This document shows positions 35,957 through 47,848 of a stretch of 64,000 nt of DNA, piece after piece. Numbering within the stretch: the first letter of the stretch is position 1; every line of letters starts with the position of its first letter. The position numbers and the translations under genes are program-made. Source of the stretch: Trichosporon coremiiforme (Eukaryota > Basidiomycota > Tremellomycetes > Trichosporonales > Trichosporonaceae); the NCBI GenBank assembly GCA_039545355.1, contig BCJJ01000005.1:433008-497007 (forward strand), written 5' to 3'. The notes below the pieces were generated by a model. The model was not told where the DNA came from. It searched no databases and saw only the letters and a list, made by a program, of their open reading frames with translations.

Positions 35957-37298
35957 GGTGGGGGATCGGCGAAGAAAGTTAGACGGTGTGACCGTCCGCG
36001 CGACCAGAGTTGTGTCGTCGCAAAGAAAAGAAAGAAAGAGTTTGTCGAGTTGGCAAAGTTGATGGTGGGGGAGGGAGGAACAGCAAGGACCGGCCGATCG
36101 GGCGAGGACACGAAAGGCTTTGAGTGCAGTCGCCGATTATCGAAGGTATCACGACAATGGGCCGAATACTCTAATCGGTGCAGCGTGTGCAGCGTGTGCA
36201 GCGGGCGATCTGGACGACGTTGATACGTTGCGAGGACAAGGTTTGACGGCCATGCAGCCGGTGATGGTTAGACCAGGTCGTTCCAGGAATTGTCCCTGCG
36301 AATGCCGAGATGCAGCGTCGGGGGTCCGATAGGAAACAAGTGTGAGAGGACAGACAGCCGATAGCACGGTGAGCCGCCGGCGTCTGGCTGGCTGACGAGA
36401 GGACGAGGCGCAGGGATGAGGCTGCTTTGTGAGGACGACACGGCTGGGCTGAGCGGTAGTTGGATGTTTGTCGCACTCGAGTTGGGCAGCATACAGCATG
36501 GAGCACGGGGAGAAGGCCGTAGTGGCTGCGGTGCATGTGGTGGCCGCTGTGTGTGGGCGGGCGGAATGAGATTGCATCAGAAAATTGAGGCTCGTTATCC
36601 AGGCCGGCCGGTAGAGGCAGGCTATGCAGGCTGGACAGTCTGTTAGCGCCACCAGTTGAAGGGTGACTTGCACAGTCGTCATCGAAGGGCCACTACGCAA
36701 CACCCGAGCAGGCGCACGCGAGGCTGCGGGCACGAGAGCAGCGAGTCGAATCGTCGAAGGGGGAGGTCGAGTATGGTGGCATTCGTGTGGCGTCGATGGC
36801 GTGGAAGCATGAGGTGCCCGTCGAGGAGAACGGCAGAGACGCCATGGTGAGCGGCGATGGAACGCAGTTGCTTCCTGAGTGACAGCCCTGAGCTTGGACT
36901 TTGGTGCTATTCAGTCCCAATTAGAGTCAATTACGCTTTGGCACTAATCGCACCCCCCGTACCTGTATATCCTTAACTCAATCACCATTAGCAATTCGCC
37001 CAACACCCAAGATCAACACTCTCGCTGCTCGGAACCAAACATTCACCGTTGCGCAACACCAAGCAAACAGAAAGCAGATAGGCACGGTCCGTCTGGTGCC
37101 ACAAGGCGTGCGAAGCAAGATACTCTTCGCCTGCCCATGTCACCGATGGCACGCCTGTCCACGCGACCAGTTGCCACCGCGCTGTCATTGTCGCGTTGCG
37201 TTGAGGTCATAGCCCATCCATTCCTCGCTCGTCGATACCCGATCGGATCATTCGCTCGACGTCAACTCCCTTCCCTCTGCCCACCGCCATCCACGACG
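35957..37298. other. Divergent spacer before ATG5
   Basis: About 1.3 kb between the TPR-like gene and ATG5, which are transcribed away from each other. Presumed promoters; no gene or clear motif is seen. Confidence 0.5.
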
Positions 37299-38573
37299 AT
37301 GGCAGCAGCGACCGTCCAGTCCTCGACCAACCTCTTCCGCCAGCTTGCCTGGAATGCCAGCGTCCCGATAGAGCTCCGGCTCGCGGACGGTGAAGCCCCC
37401 GGCGCCGCCGTCGACAAGTACTACGTGAGTTACGAGCAACGTGCCAGCCCGTATCCATGCATCTGGGCCATGCGGCTCACACAGTTCTCCAGTCTGAACT
37501 ATTTCCTTTGCGATGCGAGCTAACAACAGGTCCAAGCTCCGCGATACACGTACCTCCCCCTGCTCCTGCCTCAGATCAAGGAGAACCTCGTTTCGCTTGC
37601 TCTGGACGACGAGCAGCTCGCCAAGACGAACGAGGCACAATGGTGGTTTGAGGAGGACGCGGAGGAGCCAGGTCTTGGCGGCCGCGGCGCATGTCGGTGG
37701 TGAGTACTTAGGGAGAGGGCAACGTGAAACAGGGTTGGGCTCAGGTCGCTGGATCTGCAGAGTCCACCCCACCCCAATGGCTCACCGGAGCGGAGTGACT
37801 GCATGCTCTGGAACCGATCACGGCCGGCTCGTTGAGCTCAATGACGTCCACCATTAGCTGACCTCAGGCACTGGCCCGTGGACCTGCTCGACCTCAACGC
37901 GACGATATCGCGGCCTGTGCGCGGAGACGCGACGGACCCGAACGCGCGCCCGCTGAAGCTGATCCTGCACCTGTCGTCTCCACCGACGGACAAGCTGACG
38001 CTGCCGGCGGGAATCGAGTCGTGCAAGGCGGCGTTTACGAGCCAGGTGAAGGAGGCCGACTTCGTGCGGTGGGGGAACACAAAGCGAGTAACGGGCATGC
38101 GGCGGCAGGACCTCGAGGCGGGGTGGGACGGCGTGCTTGGGGGAGACTACGACCTGCACTCGCGCATGGGCTCGCGACTCGTGCCCATGCCTATCCCGCT
38201 CGGCAGCTCATCAACACCGTCGAACGTCCCCTCCCGCCCGCCATCGACGGAACCGGGCCAGACGAGCTCGATGCCGAAGCTCGAAAGCGCTTATGCTGCC
38301 CGCTCCCTCCCGATCAAGATCTACCTCCCCGACGCACCGGCTATGCAGCACGTCGTCCCCCCACTGACCGACGGACAGCCGACAACTCTGCTGTCCTTCC
38401 TCAGGCAGCACTACCCGCTCCTCTTCCCGACATCTGGCGAACCCTACGCCCTCGCGGTCCCGTACGTGCTCGGCATTGTCGTCCCACCAGACGCCGAGGT
38501 CGCCTGGCTCGCGAGCTGCATGTGCGGCGCGGACGGTTGGGTGCGGATTGGGCTGGGGCTTGTTGGCGAGTGA
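37299..38573 (+). CDS. ATG5: Autophagy protein 5
   Basis: The acceptor for the ubiquitin-like Atg12; Atg12-Atg5 with Atg16 drives Atg8 lipidation at the phagophore. Three exons (37299-37424, 37530-37699, 37868-38573) encode about 333 residues. The family order is present. The N-terminal SSTNLFRQLAWNASVPIELR and QAPRYTYLPLLLPQIKENL form the first ubiquitin-fold region. RWHWPVDLLDL follows the third exon junction, and then LKLILHLSSPP. The conserved Lys in QVKEADFVRWGN is the likely Atg12 attachment site. The C-terminal ubiquitin fold is SLPIKIYLPDAPAMQHVVPP through WLASCMCGADGWVRIGL. A Ser/Pro-rich insert of about 50 residues before the last domain is lineage-specific. Both junctions keep the frame and end CTAACAACAG and CTGACCTCAG. 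Confidence 0.92.
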
Positions 38574-41169
38574 GCGCGAGCGCAGCGAGCGGCGCGCAGT
38601 GCGCAGTGATCGAAGCGAGTCGTTATCTGACACGCTGTCAACTGTCAACTGCGAGCTGCGAGCGGCTGCGAAGTGCTTGAGTTGCGACACATGCCACGCG
38701 AGTATCACGAGCGGCGAGTGGACCACACGTGCAATCGCGAACTCTCCAACGACCAACGACACGCGCGAATGGGGGTATCAGGACGGGTGACGTAGAGATA
38801 TAATTAGACAGCCGGGGCGCCAGGGCCCGGCCGTTCTTGTAAGGGTCATACATTGTAAGCATAGTATAGTGTCTGGAATGTCGCGAGCGCGCGGGGCCGT
38901 TAGGCTGCCGACTGGCGAGTGACCGTTAGCCTTGAGCCCTGGGGAACGTGCCAGGCCACTGACTGGCCGCAAGGTCACATCCTTCAGAGGGAAGCGTGAG
39001 TAGGTCGCCTGGGCCAGCTGGCACACCTGAACTCGTTAATTTTGCTTCGACTGTCAGAGTGAAAGTGGGGTAGAGGAACAAGGACACGAAGGCTGGAGGC
39101 TGGACAAGTGAACGTCAGTAGGGCTCGAGGAACAAGGCTGACAAGGCACTTGGCTGGATCTCGTCGACCTCGCGTGTACAGTTTTTGCGAAGTCTGCGAA
39201 GTCTTGCGAGGGTCACGAAGATTTGGAAGGGCGAGGAAGAGTCGAGTTTTCGAAATGAGGGTAAGGAGGGTAAGAAGGGTAAGGAGGATAAAAAGGGCCA
39301 AACAGAGCTCAATAGCGCGCCGAGCTGGTGAATGGGGACCTTGCTGCGCGCCGAGAGCCGAGAATGCCTCGCAGGCGTGGTGTCCCATCCGGCGTTCATA
39401 TGAGGGGACAGACGGAGAGGAGGATGGAGGATGGAGGATGGAGAAGCAAACGGGGGCCCGGGGGCCACGAGGTGCAAGGCAGCAGCGCAGCAGGCAGTAG
39501 GGCACGAGCTCACGAGGAGGGGCAGCAGACGATCGCAATTGAGTTTTTCGAGACGGAGGGTACTGGAGGTCCCTAAGTCGTGGATGATACGAAAGGGGTC
39601 CACCCTGATTCCAATTGCTTTCGGTTTCCGGTCAGAGGGAGGGTCCTGGTCGTCACGACAAACACGCTAAACACGAATCTCTCGAGAACCGTCTGTAGAA
39701 GAGGGAGTGCAAATCTTGCATCCGGCGGGTCAGTAGGCTGGGAATACCCAACAAGCTCGAGGATCGGCGACACTTGGAGCTTGGTGATGAACAAGTAACG
39801 GCATCCCCCGCGTGATGTGAACACCTCCTCGTACCATGCACCGGTGCGCAAAGCCCGTAATTGAAAAGAGAAGCTAGGGCCCTGTTTCCCAACTCTGGTT
39901 GATCTGGTTGCAGCAGTCGCGTTGCTTTCTATGCTCCTCAGCTCCTCATTAGCTGACTTGGATGACCATAGGACCTCGCGTTTGGCCCGTTCCTCGTTGC
40001 CAAGCTGCACAGGCGGCGGGTGATCATGTGTTGGGCCATGACTGAATTGAACCACCCCTCTGGTCCGACCGAATCAGTGACGAAATTCTGGATCACGCCA
40101 ATGACATGACACAACATGACGCGCCATGTCATGCAACTTATGCTTGTCAGACATGATCGCCTCCCTCTCAACGTCACATTGCTCCTATCGGTAGGTCGCG
40201 GTGGATCACACACGGCGTCGGTCATGCCGGGGACGCAGGCTGCGCTAGGCTGCACAGCGCGCATAGCGCGCACAGCTCGTACGGCACACTCGCGCGCTCG
40301 GCTGTGCGACTCTTAAGCTCAGCAGATGGCGAACAAGATGCACACCATGGTGGACAAGGTGCAGGCGTGACCTCAAGGTGCAGGTAGGCTGTGCTGCGCT
40401 GCCTGCCCGTGATGCATACGACCACCCGGCTGTACATAGCACTCGAGTGCAACTGGAACACGCTCAACACGGACCCACTCTTTCGCGGTGGGTGCCTGGA
40501 TGCCGGTACCCGGATCCAGCCCGAAAGTGCCCTCCGTGCCGCTCCTCTCCTGGATCTCCTGCCTCTAGCCTGATCGTCGCGGTCGGAGCGCCAGTGTCGG
40601 ACTGGGACCATCTGCTGCAGGGCCAAACCGGGACAAGCTGACGGTACGTAAGTCCCACCGGGCAGGCGCTGCGGATCCAGTCTCTGTCCAAAGACAGCTT
40701 GAAGGATGGGCGTCGGGGCCTGCGCGTGTGTCTCGCCCAGCGCGCGTGCTCTTCCTCCGTTCCTGCTTGCCGGAGCACAGGGACCACAGGGGAAGGTGTG
40801 TTGTGACCTTGTCCAGCACTGGATGTTGTGTCTTTCCCTCATTTCCTTCCCGGGCACACCTCCCTTGGTCGTCACGGTCAAGCGGGCAAGCGATGCATGT
40901 ATGCAGCATACCTTGGTCCTCTTCGTACTCTCTTTCTCCTCGGCTCTCTTTCTTCTTCCTCTTCTTTTGTTCATCCCTTCTCCGACAACCAAGGCTTCGC
41001 TCCAGCCAGCGAGCTGCTTGACGCTCCTTTTTCCTCGACAACGACATCGATCACCCGCAGGCTCGGGCTCACCTTCCTTTTTGCTTCCCGTATCAAGAAG
41101 ACAGCTAGTTCCACCTTTGTGAAGGACTAGACACGAAAATCCAAGACATCTCACTCACATCTGGTTGCA
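38574..41169. other. Gene-poor interval before the DUF1996 gene
   Basis: About 2.6 kb. Contains purine-rich direct repeats near 39250-39290 and 39418-39440 and the likely pyrimidine-rich leader of the DUF1996 gene (about 40920-41110). No gene was recognised. Confidence 0.45.
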
Positions 41170-43110
41170 ATGGTTAGCTTCAAGACCGTGGTGGCGGCCG
41201 CCGCAGCGCTCCTGCCTGCCGCGCTCGGGGACGCCGACCACTTCATCCTGACTGAGGTCAACACTCTTGTTCAGGCGCGCATCGACCCGATCATCAACGG
41301 GGGCAAGGTCGGCTCTCACGTGCACAACATCATGGGCGCGTCCAACTTCGGCACAAACCTGAAGCACCCGGACAACCTCATCGGGGGCGCGCAGTGCTCC
41401 ACCGTCATGGTCAACGCCGACAAGTCCAACTACTGGACGCCGTCGCTGTACTACATCCACGACAATGGGACGTATGAGGCGATGCTGGCCGGCGCGCGCA
41501 TCTACTACTTTTTGAAGAACGAGAAGGTGCAGCCGTGGCCGAAGGGCATGCGCATCGTGTCCGGAACAGCGATGAGCCGCGACGAGAACGCGATCCAGTC
41601 CCTCGGCGTCGACCTCACCTGCGGCGAGACGCACGGCACGCGCCACCTGCCCAACGGCACGTCACATGAGTACTGCGACTCGATCCACGCCGGCATCTAC
41701 TTCCCCTCGTGCGGGTGGGCGAACCAGTCGCTCGACAGCTGGGACCACTTCTCACACCTCACCTGGCCTATCCAGCGAGGCGGCGGCAAGGAGTGGATAG
41801 ACATCAACGGCGTCACGTGCCCCGACAGCCATCCCATCAAGTATCCGACCATGTTCATCCAGCACTTCTACCGTTTCGACGAGTTCCGGCCCTGGCGCAA
41901 GGGACGCAACAATGTCGTCTTCTCGAACGGCGACCTGCTCGGCTCGTCCTTCCACGGCGACTTTGTCAACGGGTGGAGCGACGGCGTGCTCGAGGACGTC
42001 GTCAGCCAGTGCAAGATCCCCCACGGCGTCGGGGATCAGACGGACCAGTGCGCCCCGCTCAAGAAGAGCCACAACGTCGAGGAGTCCCGCAGCTGCGCGT
42101 ACCAGGGAATGATTCCCAACGAGGACATCGGCATCTACCGCGCGATCGACAAGCTGCCGGGCTGCAACCGCCTGTGGCCCATCGCGGCCGGCGACGAGAA
42201 ACCCAAGTGCGACGGAGCGGCCATGCCGGGATGGGTCAAGCCTAACATCGCCTTCAAGCAGGGTTTCCTGAACCGCCTCCCGCTCTACCTCCCCAACCTG
42301 GCGCCGGAGAGCCTGGGCTTCAACTGGCGTAACTGGGAGGCGGGCACCTGGGGGAGCTTGTTCGGCAATGCGGACTCTATCCAGAAGCCCGACAGCCAAG
42401 GCCCGCAGACTGAGTCGCCCAACGACTCTGTGGCCGGGAGCCAGCTCAACGCCGGCCCTGTGTTCGACCAGGACCAGCCCCTCGACGCACCCGTTATCAT
42501 GGACCAGGACTACGCCACGTTCCCCGCCGATGTCACTGGCACCCCTATCGTCACCTACAAGGGCATGCCCGGCAACGTCGACATCCTCGGCAACCCGATC
42601 AACCCACAGGAAACGGGCTCTGCCGCTCCTAACCTCGATGCGGGAGACAAGCAGAAGGCGAACGCCGCGCCCACCGCCGCCCCCGGCGTCCAGTTCACGG
42701 AGGAGGATAACGCGGTTGCTCAGAACGCCTCGGCTTCGGCCACGGCGGCCGCCTCGTCGGCCACTGCCTCGTCGGGCTCGGCTGCGTCGTCTGGCTCCGC
42801 TGCTTCCTCTGCTACTTCCTCTGTCGCCGCCGCGCCGACGCCGGACGAGAACGCCTCGTGGCTCGACGTTCCCGAGCAGGACAACAAGGAACTCGCCTCC
42901 TCTGCCTCGTCTGCCGCCGCTTCTTCCGCCACTTCTTCTGCCACCTCCGGCTCCCCCGGCTCCGCTGCCTCGTTGGTCCAGTCCGGCGACCCCGCCCCGA
43001 CACCCGAGAACAAGCCCAAGTTCGGCAAGCACGGCAAAAAGTGCCGTCCCCAGGGCCACGGCCGCAAGGGGGACAAGGTGCCGCAGAACCACCGTCGTCG
43101 CTTCCACTAG
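41170..43110 (+). CDS. Secreted DUF1996 protein with Ser/Ala-rich tail
   Basis: An intronless gene of about 646 residues. A signal peptide (MVSFKTVVAAAAALLPAALG) precedes the mature start DADHFILTEVNTLVQARIDP, the beginning of a DUF1996 domain that fills about residues 20-330. The domain's signatures are visible: PGGHVH-type GKVGSHVHNIMGASNFG, KSNYWTPSLYYI, CDSIHAGIYFPSCGW and the SHPIKYPTMFIQHFYRFD segment. The rest is a Pro/Asp-rich linker and a Ser/Ala low-complexity stretch (about residues 515-605), probably O-glycosylated, then a basic His/Arg-rich end (RGDK-like, HRRRFH). No GPI or WSC segment is seen. DUF1996 proteins are secreted or wall-associated and of unknown activity. Very high GC third positions and strong codon bias suggest good expression. 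Confidence 0.88.
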   Translation: MVSFKTVVAAAAALLPAALGDADHFILTEVNTLVQARIDPIINGGKVGSHVHNIMGASNFGTNLKHPDNLIGGAQCSTVMVNADKSNYWTPSLYYIHDNGTYEAMLAGARIYYFLKNEKVQPWPKGMRIVSGTAMSRDENAIQSLGVDLTCGETHGTRHLPNGTSHEYCDSIHAGIYFPSCGWANQSLDSWDHFSHLTWPIQRGGGKEWIDINGVTCPDSHPIKYPTMFIQHFYRFDEFRPWRKGRNNVVFSNGDLLGSSFHGDFVNGWSDGVLEDVVSQCKIPHGVGDQTDQCAPLKKSHNVEESRSCAYQGMIPNEDIGIYRAIDKLPGCNRLWPIAAGDEKPKCDGAAMPGWVKPNIAFKQGFLNRLPLYLPNLAPESLGFNWRNWEAGTWGSLFGNADSIQKPDSQGPQTESPNDSVAGSQLNAGPVFDQDQPLDAPVIMDQDYATFPADVTGTPIVTYKGMPGNVDILGNPINPQETGSAAPNLDAGDKQKANAAPTAAPGVQFTEEDNAVAQNASASATAAASSATASSGSAASSGSAASSATSSVAAAPTPDENASWLDVPEQDNKELASSASSAAASSATSSATSGSPGSAASLVQSGDPAPTPENKPKFGKHGKKCRPQGHGRKGDKVPQNHRRRFH

Positions 43111-43606
43111 GCGGGCCGAGTTCATATATTTAGGTCAAAGTGAGGCTGCGCCTCACCTCGACGAGTTTAGTTCATACAAGCCATGTTGTGAATATCAGTA
43201 CCTCTTATTGAATGTGGCTCGAGCTTATCGGCGCATCTGAGTGGGGGCAAGGCTAGATTGAATGCCCGATCTGGGACTGATTAAACGTCGTGGTGGGACC
43301 AAGATCTGGTGTCTCGCCGCGGTCCGACGTCCGTTACAAGCAGTGTCGGACCGTCTCTCCGCCACTGCAGATGAGGTCTGAAGCGATCGAGCCACCGCCG
43401 CCGCCACTATCTCATTCAATGGATCCCCGCATCTCATGCTTCTCTGCTCTCCATCTTCATTCCTACATCCCTTCCTCCCGTCCTGACCACGTACACACCA
43501 TGCATAAACCTCCTGTGTTCCCCCTGCATGCATCATCCCACGATTCGCGAAAATTTCAGCCCCCCAGGCTCGTCTTACGTTATCGCCCGTGCCAGAAACC
43601 ATCAAA
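43111..43606. other. Spacer before the tRNA-Ser array
   Basis: About 0.5 kb with no feature that I can support. Confidence 0.5.
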
Positions 43607-43715
43607 GGCGTTGTGGCGGAGTGGTTAACGCGGTTGACTCGAATGGTCCTTCTTCGGAAGGGGATTCAGGAATCAACTTCCTTCGGGAGCGCATGTTCGA
43701 ATCATGTCAACGTCG
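43607..43715 (+). tRNA. tRNA-Ser(CGA), copy 1, intron
   Basis: GGCGTTG pairs with CAACGTC (discriminator G). The D-arm is GTGGCGGAGTGGTTAACGC, and anticodon stem GTTGA pairs with TCAAC around CT-CGA-A. A long variable arm (CTTCC TTCG GGAG) marks a class II serine tRNA. The T-arm is GCATG TTCGAAT CATGT. An intron of about 28 nt follows A37 and contains the hairpin CCTTC TTCG GAAGG. A T-rich terminator lies just downstream. Confidence 0.95.
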
Positions 43716-43836
43716 TAAATCTTTTGTTTCCTCACGGGCTTGACTTGACTTTTTGGATGAAGCGAGATGGAGATGACTGGGCAGGTAGAGGTGGTGCGGA
43801 GGAGACGAAGTGGTGGCGCTTTCAGCAAGGGCAGGG

Positions 43837-43886
43837 GCGCAGGTAGAGGTGCATTGGGCGCAGGTAGAGGTGCATTGGGCGCAGGG
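43837..43886. repeat. 21-bp minisatellite
   Basis: Two perfect copies plus a partial copy of a 21-bp unit starting GCGCAGGTAGAGGTGCATTG, between tRNA-Ser copy 1 and a tRNA fragment. Confidence 0.85.
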
Positions 43887-43940
43887 GCGTACATGGAGGT
43901 GGCAGGTGGGGCCGGGTTCGACCACACACGCGCGTGCACA

Positions 43941-43966
43941 GAGCATGTTCGAAACTTGCCAACGTC
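43941..43966 (+). pseudogene. tRNA-Ser 3' fragment, degraded
   Basis: Matches the T-arm and 3' acceptor strand of the tRNA-Ser(CGA) genes (GAGCATGTTCGAA, then CCAACGTCG) with a few changes. No 5' half is nearby. Confidence 0.65.
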
Positions 43967-44115
43967 GTCTACCCTCAAACTCTATGCATAGTCTCACAGG
44001 CTGCATTCTTGTTAGAGAGAAATGGAGAGAAATACACATAAGTAAGCGGAGATGGACAGCTGAGACGGAGAGTGCAGTGGGCATCAGCAATGGTGGCAAG
44101 AGAGCCTCGCCCGTA

Positions 44116-44142
44116 GAGCATGTTCAAATCATGTCAACGTCG
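44116..44142 (+). pseudogene. tRNA-Ser 3' fragment
   Basis: GAGCATGTTCAAATCATGTC followed by AACGTCG matches the 3' end of tRNA-Ser(CGA) with a single T-loop change and a 2-bp loss. No D-arm or anticodon arm precedes it. Confidence 0.7.
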
Positions 44143-44981
44143 CAATACACAATTCCACGTTTACCCTGAGGTGGTTATGCATGGAATCGCGTGCGTAGGT
44201 AGTATGCATCGCAGCAATGTGCAGCGTATGAATTGCTTGGTAGAAGACAGTGACTCTCGAAAGAGACTGACTTTCTGGAGGATGTGAGGAGAGGAAGTCG
44301 CCAGAAATGCTTAGAGAATGATGCAGTACGCCATGACGGGGGGAGGCAGACCGTTCATCTGCGGGAGTTGAATAATCTAGGCGGGACGGCGCATTGCTGC
44401 AGCTAGAGGTTACAGACCGGCTGCGTGCTGGAGGAAGACGGAAGTTCGAAGTGGTGGTAGGGTTGAGGTTCTTCATCCCAGTCGCAATGGCTTATGTAGT
44501 CGTCCCGACTCGGCGGTTCCGACGATCCAACTCTGCAGACAATCGATGACCGCGTTCTCTTGGTGACAGAAACTCGTTGCCAGGGATACCACACATAATG
44601 GCCGTACTCTGTTAGCGGCGGACAAAGGATCTGAGATCTTCGACCGACGTAGGAGCGGGTGATTCCATTGTCTACTGCTCCGTCACACGGTTACCATAGA
44701 TACCGTCGCCAGACACCGAGAGAACCCAGTTGCTCCGTGAGCCACTCTGAAATGCGACCGGATCCCAGGCAACCAAGCAACCAAGAGACATGCTCACGAC
44801 GACTTGGTTGCTCACCCTCGCCATGCTCCGATCTCTCCTCACACTCTCTCCTCTCGCCCCTTCCCTCCTTACTCTCGTACTAAACGTCCTCCCCCATTGT
44901 AGCAACGCACACACCACGGCGCAGAGGAGCGCCAGCAGCGCTCACCCGTGCCCCCGCTGCCGCTGTCAGCGACACAATCCG

Positions 44982-45096
44982 GGTGCTGTGGCGGAGTGGT
45001 TAACGCGATTGACTAGAATCTGGGTCTTCTCTTGAAAGAGAAGAACAGCTCGATCAATTTCCTTCGGGAGCACATGTTCGAATCATGTCAGCATCG
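44982..45096 (+). tRNA. tRNA-Ser(AGA), copy 2, intron
   Basis: GGTGCTG pairs with CAGCATC, stem ATTGA with TCAAT, loop CT-AGA-A; the same variable arm and T-arm as copy 1. The intron, about 34 nt, contains the hairpin CTTCTCT TGAA AGAGAAG. Followed by TTTT. Confidence 0.95.
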
Positions 45097-45535
45097 TTTT
45101 TAGCTGTTTGCTGCTCTCTAACAAGCTTGGAGAAGGTCGGAGAAGCGGGGGTAGTGGATGAGGGCTCGGGGAAGTCGATGGAGGTTAGGAGACACAGTGA
45201 GGTGGTCGTTAACTGGCGGATCTCGGCCAGTGAATGTAGTTGCTTTGGGCGTTCTCGTCACTGTCACTGTCTCCCGGGCCACGCGACGGCAACAACACTA
45301 GCTTAACGTTCAAGCAAGTACTGCTGTGGAGCGATGGCCGGGTGCCACATCTCACCAATCGATCCGCGGGCCTCCACCCTCATCTCCTCCGCTCATCCGA
45401 TACTCCCTCGCTCCCTCATTCTTCAGGTCTCTCTATTAAGGGGGGCTGCGACAGCGCGTCTTCTGCCCAAGAGTGTCCCGCCGCTGCCGCTGCGCTCGGG
45501 CTGGCGCCGCTCTCAGCCGTCAGGAATTATTCGTC

Positions 45536-45644
45536 GGTGTTGTGGCGGAGTGGTTAACGCGATTGACTAGAATCAGAAGCCTTCGGAAGGAGGCGGTTCA
45601 ATCAATTTCCTTCGGGAGCACATGTTCGAATCATGTCAACATCG
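45536..45644 (+). tRNA. tRNA-Ser(AGA), copy 3, intron
   Basis: GGTGTTG pairs with CAACATC; anticodon loop CT-AGA-A; intron of about 28 nt containing GCCTTC GGAAGG. Followed by GTTTTT. Confidence 0.95.
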
Positions 45645-46044
45645 GTTTTTGCTCCTTGGCCACTCCCTTGGGGTTGCAGAGGGGCCGAAAAGTATCCCAG
45701 ACAGAGAGGAGTATCGGAAGAATGGGTAGAGAGTCATGCGAAATGGGAAGGAGACAGCCGCCGATGTTTGTGGCGAGACCCGGCTGATTAATAGCATTAA
45801 GCTGGTTCTGCAGAGCTCTACTGTGGCACAGAAATGTAAGAGGACGTTGCAGGCCGTGTCCCCTTCGAAAAAGGGGGCGAGAGGCGGAGTGTCATGCGAA
45901 GCGACCTTCTCAGTGCCAGCCGACCATTGGTACTCCCGGAAGCTTTGTCCTCTAGTAAAAGCCTCCCTCTTTTGTTGGAAGAGCAAGCGCTTGTTGCCAC
46001 CTCTCGACCCCGCGCCTGTGCGGGCCTTCAGGAGCATTTCTCCA

Positions 46045-46147
46045 GGTGTTGTGGCGGAGTGGTTAACGCGATTGACTAGAACTAGAAGCCTTCGGGTGGT
46101 TCCATCAATTTCCTTCGGGAGCACATGTTCGAATCATGTCAACATCG
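46045..46147 (+). tRNA. tRNA-Ser(AGA), copy 4, intron
   Basis: GGTGTTG pairs with CAACATC; exonic sequence identical to copy 3; intron of about 22 nt. Followed by GTTTTT. Confidence 0.95.
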
Positions 46148-46516
46148 GTTTTTGGCTTCTTGTTGCTCTCCTGTAAGTGCTGTGGGTTGGAGAGGCGCTG
46201 GGGAAGGAGACTGGCGTCTGAGGATTCGATCCGTGCGAAGCGGAAAGAGCTCAGGGCTAGTGGCCGCTCGCAGCCGCAGTTTGAAGTCTTGTGATCTCAA
46301 GCATTACGCGTTGGAGGTGCTGATCACACTCTCGACTGTCAGGGCAAGCGTTCGTTATCGCTTCGGTGTGACTGTAGATCCACCACACGGCGAAATCAAC
46401 CTTCATGTGGCCCTCTTCTCTGCGTGCGGCACACCGCTCGGCCCCATCTCCACTTTCTCGCACCGCCGACAGCGTCCACGGTCCAAATCCAATCGGTAAA
46501 TTTGCTGACGTGATCT

Positions 46517-46633
46517 GGCGTTGTGGCGGAGTGGTTAACGCGGTTGACTCGAATGGTCTCTGGCTCTCAGGAGCTCGAGGGGTTCTGATATCAACTTCCT
46601 TCGGGAGCGCATGTTCGAATCATGTCAACGTCG
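46517..46633 (+). tRNA. tRNA-Ser(CGA), copy 5, intron
   Basis: GGCGTTG pairs with CAACGTC; loop CT-CGA-A; the longest intron of the set, about 36 nt. Followed by TTTTT. Confidence 0.95.
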
Positions 46634-47087
46634 TTTTTGGCATTCTGGGAGCCTCCTGTTGCCCCGAACGTGCATGGAGATGATGAGAGAAAGCAGTGGA
46701 GCCATCCGAGGACGTCAGCTGGGGGTGAGAAAACCGTAGAGGAAGTAGGAGGACTGATCGGTCGCGCAGCCAGACAATGGCTGAGTTTCGCAAATTAGTG
46801 CCACAAGCATACTCACAGACTGCCAAGAAGAAGTCCTGAATGGTATTAGATGAGCCATGACGTGTGTCTGCAACAAGAGATGGAAACTTTGAAATTGCCG
46901 CGACCCGCCACAAACATACAGGAGATCACGTCAGCAACTGTTCAAGAGCTCCTCAACCACAACCGTCTTCTCTGTTCGCGTGTCATCTCTTCTTCGGGAT
47001 CCTCCTACTAAATCTTGCTTCGCTGCTCTGGAAGACGCCAGTGACGTCCACCGCATACATACCTCTGTCTCGGAGACGGACAGGAGC

Positions 47088-47200
47088 GGCGTTGTGGCGG
47101 AGTGGTTAACGCGGTTGACTCGAATGGTTTCTCTAACAACGGAGAAGTGTTCTTCAATCAACTTCCTTCGGGAGCGCATGTTCGAATCATGTCAACGTCG
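47088..47200 (+). tRNA. tRNA-Ser(CGA), copy 6, intron
   Basis: Exonic sequence as copy 1; intron of about 32 nt that forms a weak hairpin (TTCTC with GGAGAA). Followed by GTTTTT. Confidence 0.95.
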
Positions 47201-47848
47201 GTTTTTGGCTCTCCAGAGCTCTTCTTTCTTGCGAAAATGCACCGAGGAGTCGTTGGGAGTACTCGATGTCTTGGAGGAGAGGTGGAAAGGCATTTGCGGG
47301 CCTCAGACAGTGTGTCACATCGCGGCTGACACTGAGAGCGATCGCGGGTCGGTCAGAGTCAATAAATGTGCCCCCCCGAACGTTCAGAGATACCCTACCG
47401 GCTGTTCTGAGTATATGATTTCCCGACCCCGCAAATGTGGAAGTTACACCCACCAATGGTGGCGCCCTGTCGTACGGGCGGCGAGCACTGGATTCGAGAC
47501 CATGCGTGGCGAGGAATAGCTATCGAGAACGGATCCTCGTAGAGACGATGAGAGACTTAGAGCATACATTCGATAGAGAGCTACGGAGAATCCAGTGACC
47601 CTTATATAGCTATCGGGAGAATGGATATGTTCGGGTCTCGAAGATGAGTCCTCCAGGGTCACGTGTTGTAAGCTTGGCGGTCGGAGTTGGTCGAGCGGGT
47701 TACGCTTGGGTAGCCTCGCACGACACACATCCGTGATCACATCAGCCGACCGTCCGGGCCTTACCCATTCACAGTCATTGCTTCTGCTCTAAACTCGCCA
47801 CTTCTACCTACTCATCGCCAGCTACTTTCCCCCTATTTCTCGCGGCCC

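Larger units (their letters stand above)
43716..47848. other. Spacers between tRNA-Ser copies 1 to 6 and the composite retroelement
   Basis: The tRNA genes are separated by 0.4-1.3 kb of sequence that is not itself repeated as a unit. I see no protein gene in these spacers, only the minisatellite and the two tRNA fragments listed separately. Confidence 0.45.

Noticed and set aside
41752..43125. 457-codon open frame on the minus strand
   Set aside because: Antisense of the DUF1996 gene; Gly/Arg-rich and without motifs.
47460..47740. Possible further solo LTR (contains TATATAAG and a TGGCGCC sequence)
   Set aside because: I could not find consistent TG..CA ends, a target duplication or a second copy in the window.
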